From: Caldifarciminota bacterium UBA3079
GTDB taxonomy: Bacteria > Hydrothermota > Tepidihabitantia > Tepidihabitantales > Tepidihabitantaceae
Length of the DNA: 7,945 nt
Assembly: GCA_002366635.1 (NCBI GenBank)
Contig: DFBN01000127.1
Span: 8,954 to 16,898 of the forward strand
Direction of reading: 5' to 3'
Every line of letters begins with the position of its first letter. The first letter of the stretch is position 1. The translations under genes were made by a program, and so were the position numbers. The notes under the pieces are model-generated. The model saw only the letters and a list, made by a program, of their open reading frames with translations, ran no database searches and was not told the origin of the DNA. Positions 1 through 6,457 of this stretch are shown here, piece after piece.

Positions 1-2437
1 GGTGCCGGCGATTATCGGTCCAGGCACAGGCAATCACATCATCACTGACTGCTACGCTTTGCCCAACGGTCCAATGGTGATTATTCGGGAAAAGTCTCGG
101 TTGGTTTATGCACTTGTTGTTACTAATCCGATTGCGGTCGGCACTGAAACGCTGGCAATAAATCTCAGGCGAACCGGGAAAGTCACGCTCGTCATTGAAC
201 ATGACTGCCAGCCGGCCGTTTCGGTCAAACGCACATGTTGGTGAATAAGAATCGGTTTCCTGGGAATTATCGTTCACCCGTTCATTCCCACCCAGTCGGT
301 TACCGAGGGAATCGAACCATTGGATATAAACATCGTAACGGTGATTCCGGGTATCTTCCCAGGCCACTGCTAAATTCCCGCTATTTGCAATCGCACATGC
401 TGGATAGCCTTGATATACCTCACTTGTATCTGTATTGACCTTTATATTGCCGGCTATTCTAGCACCGTCTGCCTGAAATACCTGACAGTAGATATTGGAT
501 TCATCTTCCCGATAGTCCATCCACGATACTACAAACCTGCCATTGTCATTCTTGGCAACACTGGCATAATACTGGCTTCCGCTATCGTCACTCACCGGGA
601 ATTCCGGGCCGACCGGGTTGCAATCCGGGCCATAAAGCCGCGCCAGAACCCGATAGCGGTCCTGACGGGTATCCATCCAGACCACAACAGAACGATTGCT
701 GGTATCCATAGCACAATAAGGATACCACTGAACCGCGCCACCAGTATCCGAGTTTATGCACTGATTTCCACCAATGGGTTGGCCCCAGGCATCAAGAAAC
801 TGACCATAGATATCAAAGCCCTCCCGGCCATCGGACCAGGTTACGAGGAATCGGCCTTTACCTGCTGCTGCTGCTGCATAATATTGCGGTGCCCGGTCAG
901 GGCCGTCGTCATTCAGACGCCGGTTCGAACCTAAAGGCTGCCCGGTTGAATCCAGGATGCAGCGGTAGATATCGGTATTGCCGTTTCGCTCATCCTCCCA
1001 GGCAACAACTGTCATCCCATGACAGTCCATCGCTATCGAAGACACCCTTTGCAGAGAACTGGCACTGTCATCATTGACCCGGAAACTGGACCCAACCGGG
1101 CCATTGCGATTCAAGCGCCGACAGTAGATATCAAGATTCCCGTCCCTGCTATCGGCCCAACTGACCCAGTAACCACCATCCGGAGTTGAGGCAACCGCAG
1201 GTGCGCCCTGGTTCTCGTCGCTCCCATCGTCGTTCACAATGAAATTACTGCCAATCGGTTCTCTGTCAGCAGAATAGAATTGGCCATAAATATCTTCATT
1301 TCCATTCCTGCGGTCGGTCCAGACCAGGAGAAATTCACCGAATCGGTTCCCGGCGGCCGCGCTGTTGTATTGGTCGGTATTACCCTGGTCATCATTCACC
1401 CGGAAATTATCACCCAGGGACTCACCAGTAGCACTATACCATTGCGCATACACATCGTACTCTCCCATGCGCCGGTCATCCCAGCAAACCAGGAATCTGC
1501 CCGAAGGCGCTACGCCCAGACCCGGGGCCCACTGAATACTGTCATCTGTTGTTACTTGGATATTACTACCCAAACGGCGACTCTGGGAATCGAACCGCTG
1601 AGAAAAAATATTCCAGTTCCCGCTACGCCCATCCATCCATGTCACTACGAAACGACCGGAGTCATCGCCGCACACTTCAGGTTCATACTGGTTTCCATAC
1701 CCTATTGGGTCGTCGTTCACTCGGAAGTTCGTGTCCATCGGCGAACCATCCGGATTGAAGAACTGTGCGAATATATCACCGGTAATCCCGAACCTGCGGT
1801 CATCCCAGGCGATTAGGAACCTGCCACCAGGCCCTAAATGCACTCCTGATATGCTCTGGTCCCCAGGAACACCGGAATCGCTCACCCTGAAATTATCATT
1901 GATTCTCTGACCTGTAGTGTCAAACCGCTGACAGAAAACATCCGAGTTGCCAATTTCCCTCCTGTCTTCCCATGAAAACAGAAACCGGCCGTCCGGCCCC
2001 ATTGCGCTCGAAGGGCCGCCCTGCCAGCCCATCGTTGCATCGGTATTGATTCTTTCGTTTGAACCCACCGGGTTGCCGGCCGAATCAAACCACTGGAACC
2101 GGATATCGGTATCACCATCGCGGAACCCGAACCACGAGACCACAAAGTTACCTTGACCATCTACACCTATAGAAGAACCGTTCTGTTTGCAGCCACCGGT
2201 CTCATCGTCATTACATACGAAATCGTTCCTGATGACACTGTCACTGGAAAACCAGGATGTCCCTGCAAATCCCTGGCTATTCCTTTCGGGAATCCTGTAA
2301 CCCGGCAATGGCCTTGGGCAGACAGCAGAACGCCTGGCAAGCAAAGCGCTCAGACCTTCCTTCTCAAGCACTGTTGCACCCAGCGGGAATGCGACAGCCA
2401 GGATGACTGCCACTGCCCACCATTTCTGCATACTCAT
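1..2437 (-). CDS. Large secreted tandem-repeat protein, 3' end beyond window (partial)
   Basis: Reading the minus strand from the ATG at 2437 gives 812 uninterrupted codons to the left edge, with no stop, so the C-terminus lies outside the window. The N-terminus (MSMQKWWAVAVILAVAFPLG) is a signal peptide with cleavage likely near residues 20-22. After a linker of about 75 residues, residues 97-812 are 13 complete repeats and the start of a 14th, each of 52-60 residues. The consensus is roughly RFxVxWxDxRxGNxDIYxQxF, a G-x-P-x-G turn, then NFRVNDD. Similar DIYxQRF/VNDD repeats occur in secreted proteins of environmental bacteria; I infer a beta-propeller or beta-solenoid fold. The ATG overlaps the stop of the upstream protease gene (ATGA) and has no clear Shine-Dalgarno, which suggests translational coupling. 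A second ATG at 2431 is also possible. No enzymatic motif is visible. A sorting domain may follow beyond the edge, as in both neighbours. The reading frame is certain; the function is unknown. Confidence 0.9.
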   Translation of the reverse strand, partial: MSMQKWWAVAVILAVAFPLGATVLEKEGLSALLARRSAVCPRPLPGYRIPERNSQGFAGTSWFSSDSVIRNDFVCNDDETGGCKQNGSSIGVDGQGNFVVSWFGFRDGDTDIRFQWFDSAGNPVGSNERINTDATMGWQGGPSSAMGPDGRFLFSWEDRREIGNSDVFCQRFDTTGQRINDNFRVSDSGVPGDQSISGVHLGPGGRFLIAWDDRRFGITGDIFAQFFNPDGSPMDTNFRVNDDPIGYGNQYEPEVCGDDSGRFVVTWMDGRSGNWNIFSQRFDSQSRRLGSNIQVTTDDSIQWAPGLGVAPSGRFLVCWDDRRMGEYDVYAQWYSATGESLGDNFRVNDDQGNTDQYNSAAAGNRFGEFLLVWTDRRNGNEDIYGQFYSADREPIGSNFIVNDDGSDENQGAPAVASTPDGGYWVSWADSRDGNLDIYCRRLNRNGPVGSSFRVNDDSASSLQRVSSIAMDCHGMTVVAWEDERNGNTDIYRCILDSTGQPLGSNRRLNDDGPDRAPQYYAAAAAGKGRFLVTWSDGREGFDIYGQFLDAWGQPIGGNQCINSDTGGAVQWYPYCAMDTSNRSVVVWMDTRQDRYRVLARLYGPDCNPVGPEFPVSDDSGSQYYASVAKNDNGRFVVSWMDYREDESNIYCQVFQADGARIAGNIKVNTDTSEVYQGYPACAIANSGNLAVAWEDTRNHRYDVYIQWFDSLGNRLGGNERVNDNSQETDSYSPTCAFDRNGRLAVMFNDERDFPGSPEIYCQRFSADRNRISNNKCINQPRLFPNNHHWTVGQSVAVSDDVIACAWTDNRRH
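2..2149 (-). repeat. Array of 13 complete and one partial ~54-codon protein repeats
   Basis: Repeats start at residues 97, 151, 206, 262, 314, 368, 422, 475, 529, 582, 634, 688, 742 and 802 (cut by the edge) of the minus-strand protein. Each begins with a hydrophobic strand ending in W plus D/E and R (for example SWEDRR, AWDDRR, VWTDRR). Each then has a DIY/DVF-type strand and Q-x-F, and closes with an N-x-x-VNDD-type strand. The repeats are well diverged: conservation is at the protein level, with only short DNA matches such as TTCCGGGTGAATGATGAC-like stretches. The array is therefore old, not a recent amplification. Confidence 0.88.
863..877 (-). repeat. (GCA)5 trinucleotide run encoding five alanines
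   Basis: Five GCA codons in a row (TGC x5 on the plus strand) encode residues 521-525, at the end of the eighth repeat. Being a triplet tract, slippage would change the length of the loop between repeats without shifting the frame. Confidence 0.9.
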
Positions 2438-5400
2438 CTGACAATCGCCAGCTTGGCAAATCTGACTTCTGTTTTCCCGGCGTTTTCTACTGAAAGCCGC
2501 AGAACATACAGGCCGGATGGAATATCGGTCAGGTCCAGGATAGTTTCATTATCCGCAACCGGCACTGCTTCACCGGTTATCTCATCCCCCACTGGCTCGC
2601 CTGCCATATCAAGCAAAAGCAGCCTGATACTGCTTTCACCAGGTCCAAGGTGATAGCGGGCGTTTACGCGCTTACCTGCCGGGTTCGGGTAAACGAAATA
2701 TGAACCCACGAGTTCATTCCCTGGTGCCGGCATAATCGGCAGTTCGCTGTCTGGCAGAAGCCCGGTGTGGCAAGGGTCATGTCCGGCGCAGGCCCAACCG
2801 ATGCCTTTGGCCGACCCGGGCATATCCCAGACATAGAACACACCGTTGTCCGCACCGACCGCAAGTTCAACATCACCGTCTCGGTCCAAATCAACAGCCA
2901 GCGGCACTGCACTGATACCCGCAGTTGTCATCAAAGGAAAGAAGCGCAAAGGTTCGCCGGTCACACCATCGAAACCGAGCAGGCCATAGCGCGGTGAACC
3001 GATTACCAAATCCGTAATCCCGTCACCGTCGACATCGGTTGCTATCGGCGAAGATAAATACTGGAAATATACATCATAATAGATTATCCAGTTACCGGCC
3101 AGTTCAGAGGTTTCATATGTAGAATCCTGTTTGAACGGGTAATCTGCAACCAGGGTAGCATTATGATTAAAAGCGAACAGGTCGTTCATCGAAGCCAGTA
3201 AAATGTCCGGGTACCCGTCTGCATTCATATCAGCAGCACCGGCTATTCCATAGAACGGCTGGCGGATTATCTCCTGTGACCGATACCTGACTGTTCCATC
3301 CAGACCGATGATATAAACCCGGTTATCAAACTCGCCGCCGGCAACCACCGCAATCTCTTTCTCTTTCTTACGGTCAAATGCACCTACAAGCGGCTGGCAG
3401 GTATTGTAATAGGCAACATTGCTCAGAACAACCGGGAATCCCTGAGCCGGTGTGCCGTCAGGATTGAACAGGAACAGGCGACCATCGCCACTCAGCACAA
3501 CTATCTGTGGCCTGACCGTATCAGTAACCGCAACCGCAGTCCTTATTTCCGTGCCGACATCAACCGGGAAGCCGGGCATAATCTCACCGTCACCTTTCCA
3601 TGCGTACAGCTTCATATCGGTAGAACCGAGGATAATATCTTTCTTGCCGTCTCCATCCAGATCTGCAAGCACCGGTGCCGCCAGAATCCGGTCACCGGTA
3701 TGCATTTCTACCGGCACGCCTCCTGATAATGAGATTACCCTTACGATACCGTCATTTCCGGCCGCAACTATCTCCATCACCGAATCCCCCACTACATCAC
3801 CGATTGCCAAATCAGACTGTGTCGAACTTCCGATTCCAAGCGAAAGACGGTTTCTGCCATCGCTGCGCCAGATATTAACCTGACCTGCAGTGTCAAGCAC
3901 GGCTATTTCCAGGCTGTCATCGCCATCCATATCTGCTGCACATGCGGAAAGAAACGGTGTTGGCCCGTGGTCTTTTGGAAATCCTTTCTGATAAAGGTCC
4001 CAGTCGATATTGACAGAAATCACCGTGTCCTTGAGCCGGTCAGTGGAATCCGCTTCTCCGAGCAGGGTTATGCTCAAAAAGCTCTTGCCATAATAACCAT
4101 CGCTTTCAGGATTGGTCTTTTGGGTAAACCGGTCATTGTACCCGCCTTTGAAGAACGGGTCATAAGGTGAACCGTAAATCTCATAATCAGGGGCCCACGA
4201 TTCCCAGTAAGGCACATCGAAATCCTGAACCCCATCCCCTTCTTCCAAATCAACGCCTTTATGCGCCGGGTCAATATTGATAGCGTTGTATTCTCCGTAA
4301 TCGGCAATAACGCTTTCATCGACATGCCAGATGAGAATTCCGGAACCGGCTTGGAAGAAATCATATTCATTGTCTTCGATGCTAATCAGCACGCCATCCT
4401 CGACATCGACGACAATCGTATCGGGTTTGTGGACATCCACCTGCCGGTTCTCAAGAAGGAAATACTCATCCTTTGTAATCGGGACTTTCACAATCGTCGG
4501 GCTCAGGCTGTCGCCACGCTGAGAAAAGACACTAGTGTCCATCTCAGCCGCGAATACCATTATCGAATCCTGCGGAACATTAACTACCAGCGGATTGATA
4601 AGTCCCAATGCAACCCGATGATAAGCACTTAAGAAACCCGGAATCACACCTGGCGGCGCACCGGCACTGTAATCACCGAGCCAGCCGCCATATCCCATCA
4701 GACCCCATCCACCTACGCCCATTGTCACACCGCTGACATCATAAAGGTCGTAAGCGCCCAGAAGATGCGCAAATTCATGGCACAAAGTCCCGGAAAGTCC
4801 AACCATTCCCAGAATATTGGTCTCGTCATTATACATCGTATCCTGCCGCATCATCTCCGGCAACTCGGTCAGTTGCTCAACTTCGGTCATGCCCGAATCC
4901 ACAAGAATATAAGGCACGCCTAAGTAAGCCTCAAGCGCACCCGGCGGGATTTCGCCAGCAAGCAAATCAAAAGGACTGTCACCCCTGAGCCCGAAATCGG
5001 ACTGAAGCCCGGAACCTGCATGGAACACGATGAACTCGTCATAATCCCCGAAATGAATTCCCGGGTCCTGGTCAGCAATCTTGAACGCATCGCGAATCAT
5101 CCGCACCAATCCGACTTCTACCGCTTCCCAGGAAGTACTGTCGCCATAGAACTGCATCTTGCGCGGCAACTGGTAGGCATCCTTCTCACCGGCAGGCATC
5201 ACCGTATAATCAACATCCAATTTGCCCATCGATTGGGCACGATAGAAATTGCGCAGCCCTTCCATCTGGCGCTCGAAATACTGTTTGAAATGCGGCGGGT
5301 CGTAAAACAGACCTGAATCCGGACAAAGGAATCCAAGCGTATCCATCTTGCCATTGCCGGTTGTCAAAGGCGTCGTGTCCTCAACAAACTCCACCCTCAG

Positions 5401-5676
5401 ACAGAGCACCCGGACCGTATCCACTCCCCCGTGTTTCAGCTTCCAGATGCGTGCCTTATCACGGTCTGTAGTCCCTGACCTGAACCGGTCAAAAGGCCTC
5501 CTGCCCGATTCCAGCCGGGTATAAGACTTGATAAATCTGCTTACCTGTTCTGCTTCACCCGCTATCACATGCCTGCCCGACTTTGTGAGTCGCAGGCGTT
5601 CGGCCCGGGCCGATAACGGCAAGACCACAAAGACGCACAGTCCCAGAGTTGAAATCAAAGTTGCTTTCCGGTTCAG
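2434..5676 (-). CDS. Secreted M6-like zinc metalloprotease with FG-GAP-like repeats and C-terminal sorting domain
   Basis: Predicted secreted endopeptidase of 1080 residues from the CTG start. Residues 1-25 form a signal peptide: basic MNRKAT, a hydrophobic core, and LSARA before the cut. The catalytic domain carries CHEFAHLLGAYDLYD, a zincin HExxHxxGxxD motif (H300, E301, H304, D310), followed by GGWGLMGYGGW, a Met-turn-like segment with M327. This matches the immune-inhibitor-A-like M6 family. Residues about 576-954 hold about eight FG-GAP/VCBS-like repeats, several with Ca-binding-like DxDGDG loops (DLDGDGKKD, DVDGDGITD), probably forming a propeller. Residues about 989-1080 (SYFVYPNP ... 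LPSG-like IPSGLYVLRL) match the Por/type IX C-terminal sorting domain. CTG at 5676 is preferred because AGGAGG ends 5 nt upstream and a stop lies just before it in frame. TTG at 5658 would be 23 nt from the ribosome site and would drop the basic n-region. The peptide substrate is unknown. Confidence 0.88.
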   Translation of the reverse strand: MNRKATLISTLGLCVFVVLPLSARAERLRLTKSGRHVIAGEAEQVSRFIKSYTRLESGRRPFDRFRSGTTDRDKARIWKLKHGGVDTVRVLCLRVEFVEDTTPLTTGNGKMDTLGFLCPDSGLFYDPPHFKQYFERQMEGLRNFYRAQSMGKLDVDYTVMPAGEKDAYQLPRKMQFYGDSTSWEAVEVGLVRMIRDAFKIADQDPGIHFGDYDEFIVFHAGSGLQSDFGLRGDSPFDLLAGEIPPGALEAYLGVPYILVDSGMTEVEQLTELPEMMRQDTMYNDETNILGMVGLSGTLCHEFAHLLGAYDLYDVSGVTMGVGGWGLMGYGGWLGDYSAGAPPGVIPGFLSAYHRVALGLINPLVVNVPQDSIMVFAAEMDTSVFSQRGDSLSPTIVKVPITKDEYFLLENRQVDVHKPDTIVVDVEDGVLISIEDNEYDFFQAGSGILIWHVDESVIADYGEYNAINIDPAHKGVDLEEGDGVQDFDVPYWESWAPDYEIYGSPYDPFFKGGYNDRFTQKTNPESDGYYGKSFLSITLLGEADSTDRLKDTVISVNIDWDLYQKGFPKDHGPTPFLSACAADMDGDDSLEIAVLDTAGQVNIWRSDGRNRLSLGIGSSTQSDLAIGDVVGDSVMEIVAAGNDGIVRVISLSGGVPVEMHTGDRILAAPVLADLDGDGKKDIILGSTDMKLYAWKGDGEIMPGFPVDVGTEIRTAVAVTDTVRPQIVVLSGDGRLFLFNPDGTPAQGFPVVLSNVAYYNTCQPLVGAFDRKKEKEIAVVAGGEFDNRVYIIGLDGTVRYRSQEIIRQPFYGIAGAADMNADGYPDILLASMNDLFAFNHNATLVADYPFKQDSTYETSELAGNWIIYYDVYFQYLSSPIATDVDGDGITDLVIGSPRYGLLGFDGVTGEPLRFFPLMTTAGISAVPLAVDLDRDGDVELAVGADNGVFYVWDMPGSAKGIGWACAGHDPCHTGLLPDSELPIMPAPGNELVGSYFVYPNPAGKRVNARYHLGPGESSIRLLLLDMAGEPVGDEITGEAVPVADNETILDLTDIPSGLYVLRLSVENAGKTEVRFAKLAIVR

Positions 5677-5681
5677 AACTT

Positions 5682-5687
5682 CCTCCT
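5682..5687 (-). promoter_or_regulatory. Shine-Dalgarno AGGAGG that selects the CTG start of the protease gene
   Basis: A perfect AGGAGG lies 5 nt before CTG at 5676-5674 and 10 nt after the tRNA-Ser 3' end. No ATG or GTG lies at a usable distance in this frame. The next in-frame candidate, TTG at 5658, is 23 nt away. A TAG in the same frame overlaps the site, so the start cannot be further upstream. Confidence 0.8.
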
Positions 5688-5697
5688 AAATATTAAG

Positions 5698-5784
5698 CGG
5701 AGAGAGAGGGATTTGAACCCCCGATACCCTCACGGGTATACATGATTTCGAGTCATGCGCCATCGTCCACTCGGCCATCTCTCC
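5698..5784 (-). tRNA. tRNA-Ser, anticodon CGA (reads UCG)
   Basis: An 87-nt class II tRNA folds cleanly. The acceptor stem GGAGAGA/TCTCTCC is fully paired. The D stem is GCC/GGC, and the anticodon stem CATGA/TCATG encloses the loop CTCGAAA with anticodon CGA at 5750-5748. The long variable arm has an ATACCC/GGGTAT stem and GTGA loop, as in tRNA-Ser. The T arm is GGGGG-TTCAAAT-CCCTC, with discriminator G. CCA is not encoded. The first 32 nt overlap the 3' end of tadA, whose TGA stop falls in the anticodon stem. The protease ribosome site follows almost directly after the 3' end. Confidence 0.96.
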
Positions 5785-6241
5785 ATTGCATTTTCTTGCG
5801 TTTCTGCCTGAAGAACTCCTGAAGCAGACCTGCTGCTTCGCTTGCACAAACACCAGAACTTACCTGAAAAGAATGATTGAAACGGTTCTCGACCGCGACA
5901 TTATATTTCGACCCGAGACAGCCGAACTTCGGGTCATGTGCCCCGAAAACAACCCGGTCTGGCCGTGCCAGCACCAGTGCACCGGTGCACATCATGCAAG
6001 GTTCAACTGTAATATAAACCGTCGCCCTTTCCAAACGCCAGTTATTAACAGTAGCGCCGGCCGCACTCAAAGCGATAATCTCGGCATGCGCAGTCGGGTC
6101 GTGCAGAGACTCGGTTCTATTATGGCCACGGCCGATAATCCGGCCGCCTTGCACAACAGCACACCCAATCGGAACCTCATTCGCTTCCAAGGCCTGCTGC
6201 GCTTCTTCAAGCGCAACCCGCATCCATTTCTCATCGGTCAT
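5753..6241 (-). CDS. tadA: tRNA-specific adenosine deaminase (A34 to inosine)
   Basis: TadA of 162 residues deaminates wobble adenosine 34 of tRNA-Arg(ACG) to inosine in the cytoplasm, allowing decoding of CGU, CGC and CGA. The cytidine-deaminase-fold zinc site is intact: TAHAEI with H52 and proton-shuttle E54, and EPCMMC with C82 and C85. DPTAHAE, NNWRL and VVFGAHDPKFG also match the family, and the length is close to E. coli TadA. MTDEKWMRVAL aligns with EYWMRHAL of the E. coli protein, so ATG at 6241 is chosen. A longer in-frame start at 6376 would read through tRNA-Arg and is rejected. The leader after tRNA-Arg is only 16 nt and has no strong Shine-Dalgarno. The last residues (WRDGRVDDGA) are encoded inside tRNA-Ser and resemble no conserved TadA tail, so they look incidental. 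Confidence 0.95.
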   Translation of the reverse strand: MTDEKWMRVALEEAQQALEANEVPIGCAVVQGGRIIGRGHNRTESLHDPTAHAEIIALSAAGATVNNWRLERATVYITVEPCMMCTGALVLARPDRVVFGAHDPKFGCLGSKYNVAVENRFNHSFQVSSGVCASEAAGLLQEFFRQKRKKMQWRDGRVDDGA

Positions 6242-6257
6242 CTCGGTAATCAAATAC

Positions 6258-6331
6258 CGCGCCCGGCGCGATTTGAACGCGCAACCTACGGATTCGTAGT
6301 CCGTCACTCTATCCAGTTGAGCTACGAGCGC
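6258..6331 (-). tRNA. tRNA-Arg, anticodon ACG (TadA substrate)
   Basis: A 74-nt cloverleaf: acceptor GCGCTCG/CGGGCGC (one G-U), D stem GCTC/GAGT, anticodon stem ACGGA/TCCGT with loop CTACGAA and anticodon ACG at 6297-6295. The variable loop is AGGTT, the T arm GCGCG-TTCAAAT-CGCGC, and the discriminator G. CCA is not encoded. A34 is the base that TadA converts to inosine. It is the first gene after the minus-strand promoter and lies 16 nt before tadA. Confidence 0.97.
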
Positions 6332-6348
6332 ATGATACAATTTCTGTA

Positions 6349-6376
6349 ATTCTAGAGTCCGGCACGGTTTAGTCAA
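6349..6376 (-). promoter_or_regulatory. Sigma70-like promoter for tRNA-Arg, tadA and probably the genes beyond
   Basis: On the minus strand, TTGACT (6376-6371) and TAGAAT (6354-6349) are separated by 16 nt. The tRNA-Arg 5' end is 17 nt after the -10, leaving a start point about 10 nt ahead of the tRNA. No hairpin-plus-T-run terminator was seen between the genes downstream on this strand, so readthrough into the protease and repeat-protein genes is plausible. Confidence 0.65.
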
Positions 6377-6406
6377 GGTTCCAACGCATTAAAATCTATC
6401 TGCTCA

Positions 6407-6434
6407 TTGACAACCAGCCATTCTGCCTTATACT
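6407..6434 (+). promoter_or_regulatory. Sigma70-like promoter for the PQQ-like propeller gene
   Basis: A consensus TTGACA (6407-6412) and TATACT (6429-6434) are separated by 16 nt. The expected start near 6441 gives a leader of about 17 nt that contains the ribosome site AAAGGA (6446-6451), 6 nt before ATG at 6458. This promoter is divergent from the tRNA-Arg promoter; the two -35 boxes are 30 nt apart. Confidence 0.7.
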
Positions 6435-6457
6435 AACGAATAACGAAAGGATACAAA

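Larger units (their letters stand above)
6332..6457. other. Divergent intergenic control region
   Basis: This 126-bp AT-richer gap between tRNA-Arg (minus) and the propeller gene (plus) holds two back-to-back sigma70-like promoters. It is the only clear intergenic regulatory region in the window. No operator palindrome or riboswitch was recognised in it. Confidence 0.75.

Noticed and set aside
410..934. Plus-strand open frame of 174 codons
   Set aside because: It is antisense to the intact minus-strand repeat gene, whose residues follow a clear repeat pattern. The plus-strand translation has no family features.
1280..1816. Plus-strand open frame of 178 codons
   Set aside because: It is also antisense to the repeat gene. 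Its openness reflects the repeat codon pattern on the opposite strand.
1..2149. CRISPR or DNA-level satellite array
   Set aside because: The periodicity is about 160 bp, diverged in DNA and conserved as protein, so it is a coding repeat.
1882..2160. Minus-strand 92-codon frame
   Set aside because: It is out of frame with the long repeat gene (offset from 2437 not divisible by three) and has no ribosome site or domain.
3452..3883. Plus-strand frame opposite the protease
   Set aside because: It is a shadow of the FG-GAP-like repeat region; the low-complexity Ser/Pro/Thr composition is typical of an antisense frame.
5698..6331. Integrated element using the tRNA genes as attachment site
   Set aside because: No integrase, no duplicated tRNA 3' end and no compositional shift were seen next to either tRNA.
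5786..6349. Plus-strand 187-codon frame
   Set aside because: It is antisense to tadA and runs into tRNA-Arg; the minus strand has full TadA motifs.
6242..6376. N-terminal extension of TadA to an ATG at 6376
   Set aside because: The extra 45 residues are the translation of tRNA-Arg and its promoter. TadA homology begins at the ATG at 6241.
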